A DNA stretch of 64,000 nt from Fluviicola sp. XM-24bin1 (GTDB lineage: Bacteria > Bacteroidota > Bacteroidia > Flavobacteriales_D > Crocinitomicaceae), in the NCBI GenBank assembly GCA_003149635.1, contig QCWI01000004.1, forward strand, positions 168,500 through 232,499, in the 5' to 3' direction. The notes beneath the pieces are model-generated. The model was not told where the DNA came from. It saw nothing but the letters and a program-made list of their open reading frames with translations, and made no database searches. A program made the translations under genes and the position numbers. Shown piece by piece: positions 44,789 to 54,643 of the stretch; the first letter of the stretch is position 1; each line of letters opens with the position of its first letter.

Positions 44789-45754
44789 TTATTTGAGTGT
44801 AAAACTGTCCGAGCCGATCAATTGGCCTTGACAGTAAATGTTAACCTTATAGGTTCCTTTACCTAATGTGGAACGCACACTGTACGTCATGAGCATATCA
44901 ACGCTAGCGTTTTGATAGTCAATGGTACGTTTGTGTGAGTATGGAACGTTCCCTCCTTCTGTCTCTACGACTCCGGAAAGCGTGTTTTGTAATGTTTTGT
45001 TGTCCGGACCAACAACTTGCATGTAGACCGTTTTTTCTCCAGGATCCGTAATGGCGTTTTTACCTATCGTGAATTCGGATTCAATTCGAACGGTATTTTT
45101 AGCTCTGCTGGTTTCTTTGAAGTTGTTGGTAATCGTTTGCTTCATACCGCGAGAAGCGAATGAACTTTTGATCACCGTTAATTTCTGTCCAGCTTTTACC
45201 TTCTCCGTTAATTCATCCGCCTTAACCTGAAGATTGTCACGATCGACAGTTGTTTCTTCCAAAGCCGTAGTCGTTTGGTCTAAATCATTACGCAAGGAAA
45301 GATTCAAGGTGTTCAAAGAATCGATTTCATACACGTATCCTCTCATGATATCACGGAGCTCGTTATTCTCACGCTTCAACTTCGAGATGGTATAGTAGCT
45401 CATTTTCTTGTTGGAATCCAGCTCAGCCATTAACTGCTCGATACGCTCTTTTTGTTTCGCGATCTCAGCATTTTGCTCAGGGGTACCCATTGTCATGAGC
45501 TCATCGTAATTCGTCAACATTTGTTTCAGGTTCGCACGAATATCATCCGAATCACTTCCGATGTATTTTGCAAGCACAGCGTTCAACTCTTTCTTTTGAC
45601 GATCAAGTTTCTTTACGGTGTTATTGGATTTCACCAATTCGCCTCGAACATTGTTCCATGCCCAGAACATCACTCCAACTCCTATAAACAGAATCAGAAT
45701 GATCGCGATGTACGCTCCGTTACTTTTTTTGTTGTTTACGATTTCTTCAGACAT
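44789..45754 (-). CDS. Single-pass membrane protein with long coiled coil
   Basis: 321 aa. A transmembrane helix lies at about residues 14-32 ('AYIAIILILFIGVGVMFWAW'), preceded by a short cytoplasmic stretch. Residues 40-190 are heptad-rich coiled coil ('LMAELDSNKKMSYYTISKL', 'LNTLNLSLRNDLDQTTTAL'). Residues 200-321 form a beta-rich domain ending 'IYCQGQLIGSDSFTLK'. The topology places the coil and C-domain in the periplasm. I recognise it as a conserved Bacteroidota hypothetical without known function. Confidence 0.8.
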   Translation of the reverse strand: MSEEIVNNKKSNGAYIAIILILFIGVGVMFWAWNNVRGELVKSNNTVKKLDRQKKELNAVLAKYIGSDSDDIRANLKQMLTNYDELMTMGTPEQNAEIAKQKERIEQLMAELDSNKKMSYYTISKLKRENNELRDIMRGYVYEIDSLNTLNLSLRNDLDQTTTALEETTVDRDNLQVKADELTEKVKAGQKLTVIKSSFASRGMKQTITNNFKETSRAKNTVRIESEFTIGKNAITDPGEKTVYMQVVGPDNKTLQNTLSGVVETEGGNVPYSHKRTIDYQNASVDMLMTYSVRSTLGKGTYKVNIYCQGQLIGSDSFTLK

Positions 45755-45800
45755 AACTAATTATTTTGAGTTTGTTTCCGTCATCAGTCAAAGGCGATGC

Positions 45801-45808
45801 CAAAAATA
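45801..45808 (-). promoter_or_regulatory. -7 box upstream of the coiled-coil protein gene
   Basis: Minus strand reads TATTTTTG, a perfect match, 46 nt before the start of the coiled-coil protein gene and just after the purS stop. Confidence 0.4.
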
Positions 45809-45821
45809 ACTCGGGCAGTAA

Positions 45822-46073
45822 TTATACTGCTTCAATCTCGTAGACGTAGCTTTCCATAATTTGGTTCGCCAGCAATTTCTTGCATGCTTCGTCTACCATC
45901 TTGTCGGCGTCTTCCTTTGATGATGCTTCTACAAATAAACGTACGTGTCTTCCGATTCGTACTCCGTCGATAGCATCAAGTCCGATATTCTTCATGCTTC
46001 CTGTAACTGCTTTCCCTTGTGGATCAAGCAATGCGTCCAATGGCATCACATCAATTTCTGCCTTAAATCTCAT
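45822..46073 (-). CDS. purS: Phosphoribosylformylglycinamidine synthase subunit PurS
   Basis: 83 aa, the typical size. PurS bridges PurL and PurQ in the three-subunit FGAM synthase of purine synthesis. Features: 'KAEIDVMPLDALLDPQGKAV', 'MKNIGLDAIDGVRIGRHVRL' and 'DEACKKLLANQIMESYVYEI'. It overlaps pssA by 11 bp. purL and purQ are not in the window, so this is an isolated purS. Confidence 0.9.
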   Translation of the reverse strand: MRFKAEIDVMPLDALLDPQGKAVTGSMKNIGLDAIDGVRIGRHVRLFVEASSKEDADKMVDEACKKLLANQIMESYVYEIEAV

Positions 46074-46869
46074 CCGTTTTCTTTTTATTAAATAGGTTAT
46101 CTAACAGCGATAAAATCAAGTACAAAAATACAATTAATGCGATTGCCCAAGTTTTAAAAACGATAATTAATCCAGCACTTATCAACAAAAACGAATAGCG
46201 GATTTCATTGCCTTTCCAACCGAATTGCTTGAATTTAAGCGCAAACAAAGGAATCTCCACTATTAACAAGAAGCTCATCGTTACGCACAATACTGCTAAC
46301 ACCTCTGGCTGACAAACAGTTAGAATCATGCTTCGATCTGATAAATCTCCGTAACAAAGCACCAACGGGAACGTCATGAAAAAAAGTGTGTTTGCTGGAG
46401 TTGGCAAGCCGATAAACTTGTCCGTTTGTCTCAAATCGACATTAAATTTTGCCAATCTGAAAATGGAGAAGAAAGGAATCGCTAGTGCAAAAAACGGAAT
46501 CGCATATGTCTCGGTTCCATCCGCGATTTGATTGATATACGAGAAGAAATCGGTGAAAACGGTCTCTGGAAACACTTCGCCTTCCATTCTATATTCAAGG
46601 TAGTGATGCAAATTCATGGACATCATCACCAACATGATCATTCCTGGAGCAACTCCAAAAGTCACCATATCCGCGAGAGAATCCAGTTGTTTCCCCATAT
46701 CTCCGGCCACTCCCAACTTGCGTGCTAGAAATCCATCAACGAAGTCAAAAATAGCTCCGGTAAAAATGGCAAAAGGAGCCAAATCGATACGTCCAGCGAA
46801 CGCCAAAAGGATGGCAATTATACCCGAGAGCATATTAGCAGCGGTAAACAGATTGGGTAGATTTATCAT
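46063..46869 (-). CDS. pssA: CDP-diacylglycerol-serine O-phosphatidyltransferase
   Basis: 268 aa from ATG 46869 (MINLPNLFTAANM). A membrane enzyme making phosphatidylserine, the precursor of phosphatidylethanolamine. The CDP-alcohol phosphotransferase motif is visible as 'DFVDGFLARKLGVAGDMG' then 'QLDSLADMVTFGVAP', with DG, AR, G, D and D in the right order. Seven or eight hydrophobic segments follow. An upstream ATG at 46920 adds a non-conserved lead and was not used. Confidence 0.92.
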   Translation of the reverse strand: MINLPNLFTAANMLSGIIAILLAFAGRIDLAPFAIFTGAIFDFVDGFLARKLGVAGDMGKQLDSLADMVTFGVAPGMIMLVMMSMNLHHYLEYRMEGEVFPETVFTDFFSYINQIADGTETYAIPFFALAIPFFSIFRLAKFNVDLRQTDKFIGLPTPANTLFFMTFPLVLCYGDLSDRSMILTVCQPEVLAVLCVTMSFLLIVEIPLFALKFKQFGWKGNEIRYSFLLISAGLIIVFKTWAIALIVFLYLILSLLDNLFNKKKTDEI

Positions 46870-46984
46870 TGAACCTAGAGAAATGCTAATTTTGTAGTGG
46901 TAAATATCAACGAAAACCAAAACTTCGTCGTCTAATTACCACATAGGCTACAAAGAATACAATTTTTTGTAAAAAATGCTGTTA

Positions 46985-46995
46985 AAGGAGGTGAA
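46985..46995 (+). promoter_or_regulatory. Extended Shine-Dalgarno sequence before the PorV-like gene
   Basis: AAAGGAGGTGA is nearly full complement to the 16S 3' end, but it ends 13 nt before the ATG at 47009, a long spacing. It is one of very few strong SD sites in this window. Confidence 0.5.
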
Positions 46996-47008
46996 AATTG
47001 ATTTATTT

Positions 47009-48133
47009 ATGAAAACGAAGCTTGTATTATTCTTGCTTACTATTGGTGCGACTAACGCATTCGGTCAAGATCCCTCCACACAAGAAAACCTCACAAACGC
47101 GATTGCCCCGAAATACTCGAATGAATTTTTGGCCATTGGTGTTGGTGCGGATGCCCTAGGACTTGGGAACGCCGTTGTCGCGCAAACAGGCGGTGTGATG
47201 TCAGGATATTGGAATCCAGCTGGGTTGGCCAAAGTTGATAAATGGATAGAAGCGGGCGCCATGCACGCTGAATACTTCGCCGGAATTGCAAAATATGATT
47301 ACATCGGCCTTGCACATTCCATCGACGAAAAAAGTTCAGTAGGATTCACAGCGATTCGATTTGCGGTTGACGACATCCCGAATACCACACAATTAATTGA
47401 CAACAACGGAAACATCGATTACGATCGTATTTCGACGTTTACGGCTGCAGATTACGGATTCATTTTCTCGTATGCGCGAAAAATGCCCGTTGAAGGACTG
47501 AGTCTTGGAGGAAACGTAAAAATCATTCACCGTCGTGTGGGAGATTTCGCTCGTTCTTGGGGATTTGGTTTGGACGCAGGTCTACAATACGAATCGAAGA
47601 AAGGTTGGAAATTCGGAGGTGTGCTTCGCGATGCTACTTCAACATTCAACGCTTGGATGTTTACGCTCAACGATGACACAAAAGAAGTATTCCTGAATAC
47701 TGGAAACGCACTTCCTGAAAATGGATTGGAGCTAACACTGCCTCGAATGGTGCTAGGAGCTTACCGAAAGTTTGAATTGGGCGAAAAAGGATTGTACGCT
47801 GCTGGAGAGCTGGATTTAACCATGACTACTGACGGACGTCGAAACACACTACTTCAAACCGGATTGATTTCCGCTGATCCACATGTAGGAGTTTCCTTCG
47901 GATTTAAAAATTACGTGCAATTGTGCGCAGGATTGAGCAACGTGCAGTACGTTACCGATTTTGATGATTCACGCTCAATTAACGTTCAACCGAACTTAGG
48001 AATTGGATTGAACATTAAGAATTTCTATCTTGACTATGCATTCACTGATATCGGAGACGCCTCCGTTGCTTTGTATTCGCATATTATATCGTTAAGAATT
48101 AAATTAGATAAGCCAAATAACGCAGGCCCATGA
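47009..48133 (+). CDS. PorV-family type IX secretion outer-membrane protein
   Basis: 374 aa from ATG 47009, which begins a signal peptide (MKTKLVLFLLTIGATNAFGQ). Family marks: 'KYSNEFLAIGVGADALGLGN', 'GGVMSGYWNPAGLAKVD', 'YIGLAHSIDEKSSVGFTAIR', and a FadL-like beta-barrel ending 'HIISLRIKLDK'. PorV proteins shuttle T9SS cargo and help attach it at the surface. It overlaps the C25-type protein gene by 4 bp, which fits a PorV/PorU-type pair; the size of the partner suggests the second, PorU2/PorV2-like set rather than the core one. Confidence 0.85.
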   Translation: MKTKLVLFLLTIGATNAFGQDPSTQENLTNAIAPKYSNEFLAIGVGADALGLGNAVVAQTGGVMSGYWNPAGLAKVDKWIEAGAMHAEYFAGIAKYDYIGLAHSIDEKSSVGFTAIRFAVDDIPNTTQLIDNNGNIDYDRISTFTAADYGFIFSYARKMPVEGLSLGGNVKIIHRRVGDFARSWGFGLDAGLQYESKKGWKFGGVLRDATSTFNAWMFTLNDDTKEVFLNTGNALPENGLELTLPRMVLGAYRKFELGEKGLYAAGELDLTMTTDGRRNTLLQTGLISADPHVGVSFGFKNYVQLCAGLSNVQYVTDFDDSRSINVQPNLGIGLNIKNFYLDYAFTDIGDASVALYSHIISLRIKLDKPNNAGP

Positions 48134-51100
48134 AGCAAGCACGATTGACCATACTTCTACTCCTACTTTTTATTCCATTCCTTGGGTTGGCTCAACCCTA
48201 CGGTAATGAGTGGATCAATTACAATCAATCGTACTATAAATTTCAGGTGTGGGAAGATGGCATTTATCGTCTTGACTACAATGCGCTGAACAACGCAAAC
48301 ATTCCGCTCACGACTTTTCAAGCCTCCAACATTCAGATTTTCGGAAAGGAACGCGAAGTTCCAATCCATATCGAAGATGGAGGAGATAATACAATCGATC
48401 CTGGTGATTACATCTTATTCTACGCCGAAGGAAATGACGGATGGCTAGATTCTTTGATGTACAACGCTTCAACAGATATCGGGAATCCCGCCTACAGCTT
48501 GTACAACGATACGCTAACTTATTTCTTTACATGGAATTCAAGTTCAAACAATCTTCGTTTTACCGTTGAGACCGATGTCAATTTTGGAGCATACAGCAAT
48601 GTAGCGGATTACATTATGTACAACGCGGAATTGAATCAAAACTTAATTTATTACGAAGGGATTCGAAATACGTACACTTCAAGTTCATTCTTTACCCGTG
48701 GTGAAGGATGGGGAGGCGGTGCCTTTAACGGTGCAGATGCTGGCTACTCACCTCAAGTTTTGAATCCAAGTACACCTTTCCCTTACACTGGGCCCGGTGC
48801 ACCTGATGCTCGCTTTACAGCGAAATCGGTATCCGCTTCGAATGCGAGTCCTGTAGGTGGCGTTAACCACCGTTTGCGATGGGAGTTCGGAACTTCAAAC
48901 ACGGTTCTTTTGGACACTTCTTGGTTGGGGTATGATCAAGCACGATGCAACGCAACCATCTCACCTACTCTGATTTCGAACGGAAACACGCCTATCACAA
49001 TGCGTATTGTTGATATTGGCGCACCAACAGATTATCAAGCGTTTCAATACTTGAACTTAGAATACCCGCGCGAATTGAATTTCAATGGTGCGAATGAATT
49101 GGCCTTTCACGTGGACAATGATCCTCAAGGAAAGGTGCGATTGGATTTTAGCAATGTGGGATCTTCCAACGTTGTTGCCATGGTTTTTGGCGATACGCCT
49201 CGAATGATTCCTTTCGCTACGAATGGAGCATTCTATTCAGCTTTGATTCCAAATAGCAGTTCAGGAGCGAGTCAGAAAGTAATTGTGAAAGATGTCTCAC
49301 TGATTACCGACATCACCGCAGTTTCCTCCATTAAAAATGGATCGGCAACCTTCACAGATTATGCTTCGGAAGTTCCGGATAGCGCCCTTTTAATGGTATA
49401 TCATTCGAGCCTTGGGTCTGCAGCAAACTTATATTACAGCTACAGGAATACTACGGGGATGTCGCCTTACTTGGCGGATGTAGATGAATTGTATTTGCAA
49501 TTTGGAGGAGGAATTCCAAAGCACATTTATGGAATCCGTCGATTCGTACATTACGCATACGACAATTCCACTCAAAAGCCACGCGCCTTGTTCTTAATGG
49601 GGAAAGGAATTCGTGAAGCTAGTATCAATGCTACTTCCTTTGATGGTCAAGGAACACGTAAGAATACTACGATTTATAATGAATCATTGATTCCATCTTA
49701 TGGGCAACCTTCAAGTGATGCAGCCATTACCGCAGGACTATCAGGAACGTCGAACTGGAACCCGCTCATTCCTACGGGACGAATTTCTGCTCGAACGAAT
49801 CAGGAATTAGAAGATTATTACAATAAGGTGGTGGTTTACGAAAGTGAACAAGATCCAAACAGCATTTACGATACACCTTCAAAGGACTGGCAGAAACACG
49901 TCTTGCACTTCGCAGGGGGGTCTGATGCGGTTGAACAAAGCGCCTTCCAGGGGTACTTGAATTCCATGGAGGCAAAAGTAAGCGATAGCTTATTCGGTGC
50001 GACCGTACATCAAGTGTATAAGACATCTAGTAATCCATTAGACCCAACCATTCTGTCTGACGTAACCGACCGCATTGAGGAAGGAGTGTCTTTGATGACT
50101 TATTTTGGTCACGCCACAGGAACCAACAGTGGATTTGAAATCAACCTCGATGATCCAGGGAACTGGAACAACATGGATCGGTACCCTGTGATGTATGCGA
50201 ACTCGTGTTATAACGGGAACGTCTTCCAGTCAAGTATTTCCAAGTCAGAAGAATTTGTTCAGGTTGCGAATAGCGGAGCCATTGCTTACATTGCCTCAGT
50301 AGGTGTTGGATTAGCCCCTTATTTGAATAACTATTCGCAGCACCTCTATCAAAACTTCAGTTACGATCATTACGGAAAAACATTGTCCGAAATGCTGACG
50401 TACACCTCCGATCTTATGGAGGGGCAACTTCAGAACGTAGAGAACGAAACTACGTGTATGCAGATGGTCTTGAATGGCGATCCAATGTTGAAATTGAATT
50501 GGCACGAGAACCCTGAAATCGAAATTACACCGGATGATCTTTCGTTCTTTCCAAATAACTTGGATTGGACAGTTGATAGTCTGGAAGTTCAGCTGAACCT
50601 GACCAATCTTGGACACTCTATCACGGATACGTTCACGATCGAAATTACACGTTCCTTCCCGAATGGAAATGGCGATTCTATTTATGTATTCTACTACCCG
50701 GAATTACATCACGTAGATACACTTCGATTCAACATCCCATTGCTTCCGCAAATCTCATTGGGTGAAAATATTTTCACGGTTCGCGTGGACATCCCATCAA
50801 TCATTCAGGAGCAATACGAAGAAATCACGAATAACGAGATCACAAAGAACTTACTCATCAATCTGGACGGAATTGTTCCTGTAATTCCTTATGAATTTGC
50901 TGTTGTTCCTAATGATAGCGTAACAGTGAAGGCATCTACAACAGATCCTATTGCTCCGTTCAATACCTATCGCTTCGAAATGGATACGATCGATTTTGAA
51001 GGAACGCTACCGCAAAGTCCTGAATATCGATATGCACTGGTAAGCGGAACTGGTGGAGTTAAAACAGTGGATCCATCCCAATGGTTGAGCGCTGCAACCA

Positions 51101-53283
51101 ACGCTTCTATGCCGCTAGTTTGCCAGGACAGTGTTGTATATTTCTGGCGCGTTTCCATAGAGGGCGACAGTATTTGGCACGAATCCTCTTTCCAGTACAT
51201 TCAAGGAAAGACAGGTTGGGGTCAAGATCATTTCTTCCAATTTAAAGACAACAGTTTCGCAAACGTGGGCTACGAACGTCCACCGAGACAACGTGTATTC
51301 ACTCCTGAACTCGTTGATATTGAGTCGAATGTCGGCACCAGTACTGGCGGATTGGCCATTTATTTCGAAAATAACTGGTACATCGACAATGCGCCGAACC
51401 CCGTGCACTATGGAATTGGAGAGGGATTCGGAAGAAAGATTCACGTCGCGTGGTTGGACCAAACAACTCTAGAACCATACACAACAGGTAGTTGCCCTGA
51501 TGCACAAGACCATGGCAACTTTAATGCTAACTCCTCCATTTGTTGGAAAGAATTCCATTTCCTACAGAACGATTCTACGCAGATGGCAAATTTCTGCAAC
51601 TTCGTAAACAACGTGGTGCCAATTGGAGACTACTTATTGATCTACACACCTATTGAGACTCTCCATAGCTCATGGAACACATTTGATTCTACCTTAATTT
51701 ATAATACGTTCCAAAATTTAGGGACAGACAGTATAATAGCAAGTCAGCCCAACCTGCCGTTCTCCTTCTTTGTACAAAAAGGATCTCCAGGAACAAAAAT
51801 TGAAGGCTATGCGCCTCCGGGTGGTACCTACCAATTGCTCACAAACGTATTAGGACCGTCGGATAGTGGTGCTGAATCCTCTCCATTGATTGGTCCGGCT
51901 AGCAATTGGGACAATGTGTATTGGAAACAAGACCCGCAAGAATTTCCAAGTGTAGACACGACAATTCTATCCATTCTTGGGTATGACATCAACAAGAACT
52001 TGGATACGATAATCACGCAGGAATTCACTGCTGACGACTCATTGATCAACTTGAACATCAGTTTGGATGCTGCTCTGTTCCCGTACATCTCTTTGAGAGC
52101 CAACTACCTTGACACCGTTACTGAGACACCGGCTCAAATCGATCGCTGGCACGTTCTCTACACACCGCTTCCAGAAGCAGCTATTGATGGAAGCAACGGA
52201 CATCTATGGTCGGCTGGAGTCAACCCTGTGCAAGAAGGGGATTCCATATCGTTCGCTGTCGATGTCAGGAACATCTTTACCATTGACATGGATTCCTTAC
52301 TGGTGGACTATTGGGTAGAAGATGAAAACGGTATTCGAATTCCGATCAATTACCCAAGGCAAGATTCATTACGCGTTCCAGATTTATTGAGAGACACAAT
52401 TACTTTCTCGACCGTTGGAATGGCTGGAGCGAACTCTTTTTGGATGGAAATCAATCCTTATATCAACGGTAGTTTTGTCGTAACAGATCAACCGGAGCAG
52501 GAACATTTCAATAATCTATTGCAGATTCCATTTGTGGTAACCCCTGACGACGAGCATCCAATCTTGGACGTTACTTTCGACGGAAATCACATCTTAAACG
52601 GTGATATCATCAATCCATACGGAGAGATCTTAATCACTCTGAAGGACGACAATCCATTCTTGATTATGGACGATGTCGCGGATACTTCTTTGTTCGGAAT
52701 CTACTTGACTGATCCAACAGGAAATCAACAACGCGTTCCTTTCGTGGATGGTTCAGGAAATACCGTTATGCAATGGATTCCAGCGGACGCTTCTAATCTT
52801 CGTTTCCAAATTATCTGGCCTACAGAATTCGAAACGGATGGAATTTACACGCTTTCAGTACAAGGTTCTGACAAGAGCGGAAACCTATCCGGCGATTTGG
52901 AATATATGGTGGAATTCGAAGTGATTCACGAATCATCCATCACTGCGATGATGAATTATCCGAACCCATTCAGCACCTCTACCCGATTCGTATTTACACT
53001 CACGGGATCCGAAGTTCCAGACGACATTCTTATCCAAATCATGACGGTATCAGGACGCGTGGTTCGTGAAATTTCGGAAGACGAACTCGGGCCAATCAAC
53101 ATCGGTCGCAACATCACAGAATTCGCTTGGGACGGAACCGATCAATTTGGCGATCCTTTGGCGAATGGAGTCTATCTCTACCGCGTAAAAACACGCATCA
53201 ACGGAGAATCTATTGAACATCGTGAATCAGGCGCCGATCAGTACTTTACGAAGAACTTCGGGAAGATGTATTTGTTGAGGTAG
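48130..53283 (+). CDS. Giant C25-family (gingipain/PorU-like) type IX secretion protein
   Basis: 1717 aa with signal peptide (MKQARLTILLLLLFIPFLGLAQ). An N-terminal beta-domain ('YYKFQVWEDGIYRLDYNAL', 'NIQIFGKEREVPIHIEDGGD') precedes a C25 peptidase domain at about residues 420-800. Candidate catalytic residues are His661 in 'TYFGHATGTNSGF' and Cys693 in 'MYANSCYNGNVF'. About 800 residues of beta-sandwich repeats follow, ending in a FlgD/T9SS-like tail: 'MMNYPNPFSTSTRFVFTLTG', 'DGTDQFGDPLANGVYLYRVK'. Core PorU sortases are ~1100-1300 aa, so this is best called a PorU2-like sortase candidate. It is coupled to the PorV-like gene by ATGA. Confidence 0.85.
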   Translation: MKQARLTILLLLLFIPFLGLAQPYGNEWINYNQSYYKFQVWEDGIYRLDYNALNNANIPLTTFQASNIQIFGKEREVPIHIEDGGDNTIDPGDYILFYAEGNDGWLDSLMYNASTDIGNPAYSLYNDTLTYFFTWNSSSNNLRFTVETDVNFGAYSNVADYIMYNAELNQNLIYYEGIRNTYTSSSFFTRGEGWGGGAFNGADAGYSPQVLNPSTPFPYTGPGAPDARFTAKSVSASNASPVGGVNHRLRWEFGTSNTVLLDTSWLGYDQARCNATISPTLISNGNTPITMRIVDIGAPTDYQAFQYLNLEYPRELNFNGANELAFHVDNDPQGKVRLDFSNVGSSNVVAMVFGDTPRMIPFATNGAFYSALIPNSSSGASQKVIVKDVSLITDITAVSSIKNGSATFTDYASEVPDSALLMVYHSSLGSAANLYYSYRNTTGMSPYLADVDELYLQFGGGIPKHIYGIRRFVHYAYDNSTQKPRALFLMGKGIREASINATSFDGQGTRKNTTIYNESLIPSYGQPSSDAAITAGLSGTSNWNPLIPTGRISARTNQELEDYYNKVVVYESEQDPNSIYDTPSKDWQKHVLHFAGGSDAVEQSAFQGYLNSMEAKVSDSLFGATVHQVYKTSSNPLDPTILSDVTDRIEEGVSLMTYFGHATGTNSGFEINLDDPGNWNNMDRYPVMYANSCYNGNVFQSSISKSEEFVQVANSGAIAYIASVGVGLAPYLNNYSQHLYQNFSYDHYGKTLSEMLTYTSDLMEGQLQNVENETTCMQMVLNGDPMLKLNWHENPEIEITPDDLSFFPNNLDWTVDSLEVQLNLTNLGHSITDTFTIEITRSFPNGNGDSIYVFYYPELHHVDTLRFNIPLLPQISLGENIFTVRVDIPSIIQEQYEEITNNEITKNLLINLDGIVPVIPYEFAVVPNDSVTVKASTTDPIAPFNTYRFEMDTIDFEGTLPQSPEYRYALVSGTGGVKTVDPSQWLSAATNASMPLVCQDSVVYFWRVSIEGDSIWHESSFQYIQGKTGWGQDHFFQFKDNSFANVGYERPPRQRVFTPELVDIESNVGTSTGGLAIYFENNWYIDNAPNPVHYGIGEGFGRKIHVAWLDQTTLEPYTTGSCPDAQDHGNFNANSSICWKEFHFLQNDSTQMANFCNFVNNVVPIGDYLLIYTPIETLHSSWNTFDSTLIYNTFQNLGTDSIIASQPNLPFSFFVQKGSPGTKIEGYAPPGGTYQLLTNVLGPSDSGAESSPLIGPASNWDNVYWKQDPQEFPSVDTTILSILGYDINKNLDTIITQEFTADDSLINLNISLDAALFPYISLRANYLDTVTETPAQIDRWHVLYTPLPEAAIDGSNGHLWSAGVNPVQEGDSISFAVDVRNIFTIDMDSLLVDYWVEDENGIRIPINYPRQDSLRVPDLLRDTITFSTVGMAGANSFWMEINPYINGSFVVTDQPEQEHFNNLLQIPFVVTPDDEHPILDVTFDGNHILNGDIINPYGEILITLKDDNPFLIMDDVADTSLFGIYLTDPTGNQQRVPFVDGSGNTVMQWIPADASNLRFQIIWPTEFETDGIYTLSVQGSDKSGNLSGDLEYMVEFEVIHESSITAMMNYPNPFSTSTRFVFTLTGSEVPDDILIQIMTVSGRVVREISEDELGPINIGRNITEFAWDGTDQFGDPLANGVYLYRVKTRINGESIEHRESGADQYFTKNFGKMYLLR

Positions 53284-53299
53284 AGAAAAGAACGCGGCA

Positions 53300-53402
53300 A
53301 TTAAAGAAAAAAGAACGCTCGCGAGCTCACTTAAAGACGATTTGACTTTTAGACTTTAGAAAGATCGATTCGTTTAGATGTCTTTACTCTTTTTTCTTTA
53401 AT
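53300..53402. terminator. Long inverted repeat between convergent genes
   Basis: ATTAAAGAAAAAAGA (53300-53314) and TCTTTTTTCTTTAAT (53388-53402) are perfect 15-bp inverted arms; inside them TAAAGAC/GTCTTTA pair as a second stem. GCTCGCGAGC is a palindrome near the left arm. It probably terminates transcription from both the PorU-like gene and the phosphatase gene. Confidence 0.6.
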
Positions 53403-53413
53403 CTTCCATCTCT

Positions 53414-54643
53414 CTAAAAGAAACGACAACTGAAAATCGCGGTGTCATCTACCAGATCTAGAGGGCCCTTCCATTCATCAAGCTTTGAAAAGATCAGGCT
53501 ATTCATATCGCCCATGCTGAGCGGATAGTAGCTTTTGATGAGTTTTTTCAGTCGATCGGAGCCGAAGAATTCCTCTTCCTCGTTCTCTAATTCGACCACA
53601 CCATCCGTGTATAAAACTAAGGTTGTGTTCGGGCCGAGTTCTGCCTCTCCTATATCTAAAAACGGAAGCTCGTCTAGCATGCCCAAACCGATAGTTCCTT
53701 TGTCCAAAGGAGTGAAATTTCGACCATCCGTGAGGAATGGATGATTGTGCCCGGCGTTTACGTAAGACATCTTTCGAGAATTGGCGTCGTAATGGGCAAT
53801 AAAGAAGGTGATGAACTTTTCTCCTTTGGCGCTGGACATTACATTCTCGTTGAGCTCAAATAACAATTCCTCCATATTGAACTCACGGTATTGGAACATC
53901 GTTCGCAAAGTCGCCTGGAAGTTCGCCATGAGCATCGCTGCGCTAATTCCCTTTCCTGAAACATCAGCGATACAAATGATATATTCATCATCCCCTAAAG
54001 GAATGAAATCGTAATAATCTCCTCCTACCTCGTGACGCGATTTGTACATCGCCGAAATATCCATGCGTTTATTTGTTGGCAAGCTGGACGGAAACAACAA
54101 TTGTTGCATCGCAGAGGCTACTTCCAACTCTTTCTTCAAGCGTTCCTGCTTGATATTCACGCGCGCCATACGCTTGTTTTCAATCGCCACGACGATAATG
54201 TTCGCTAGCGTTTGAATGAAGCTCATGTAGCTGATTTGCTTGTTCAAGTGGCCGTCGTACTCAATTCCTTTGATGAGTAGAAATGCCAACGCCTCGCCTT
54301 TGTGAAGAACCGGAACAATGACATCGAAATCACTTAACAATTTCGAATGCGAAGATTCAATCACCGTGATATCGCGAAATCGCCCTAGTTCGGCATCCAC
54401 GTCAAACTTTCTAACTTTTGTCTTCACTCCAACACGAAGCAAACAGTTCCACTCTTCTTGCTTGTGGAAGAGGATGAATTTATCATAACCGAGCTGCTCA
54501 CGTACAATAAACTCGAACAGACGCGTCAAATCACGGACATCCTTATTCATGTTGATGGCATTGGTCACCTCCAACAAAGAATGCAGTTTGAATTCCTTCA
54601 ACTGCAATTGGTTTTCCATATTTCGAAGCAATCGTGCTTCCAT
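53414..54643 (-). CDS. GAF-like sensor with SpoIIE/PP2C serine phosphatase domain
   Basis: 409 aa. Residues 20-160 look like a GAF domain ('LLEVTNAINMNKDVRDLTRL', 'ISYMSFIQTLANIIVVAIEN'), followed by a coiled linker and 'ELEVASAMQQLLFPSSLP'. The PP2C part has 'SRHEVGGDYYDFIPLGDDEY' and 'CIADVSGKGISAAMLMANFQ' (metal Asp residues), 'NAGHNHPFL', 'TTLVLYTDGVVELEN' and 'LVDDTAIFSCRF'. Such RsbU-like phosphatases dephosphorylate anti-sigma antagonists. The start overlaps the lpxD stop in TAATG, so it is translationally coupled to lpxD. No anti-sigma partner is nearby. Confidence 0.9.
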   Translation of the reverse strand: MEARLLRNMENQLQLKEFKLHSLLEVTNAINMNKDVRDLTRLFEFIVREQLGYDKFILFHKQEEWNCLLRVGVKTKVRKFDVDAELGRFRDITVIESSHSKLLSDFDVIVPVLHKGEALAFLLIKGIEYDGHLNKQISYMSFIQTLANIIVVAIENKRMARVNIKQERLKKELEVASAMQQLLFPSSLPTNKRMDISAMYKSRHEVGGDYYDFIPLGDDEYIICIADVSGKGISAAMLMANFQATLRTMFQYREFNMEELLFELNENVMSSAKGEKFITFFIAHYDANSRKMSYVNAGHNHPFLTDGRNFTPLDKGTIGLGMLDELPFLDIGEAELGPNTTLVLYTDGVVELENEEEEFFGSDRLKKLIKSYYPLSMGDMNSLIFSKLDEWKGPLDLVDDTAIFSCRFF

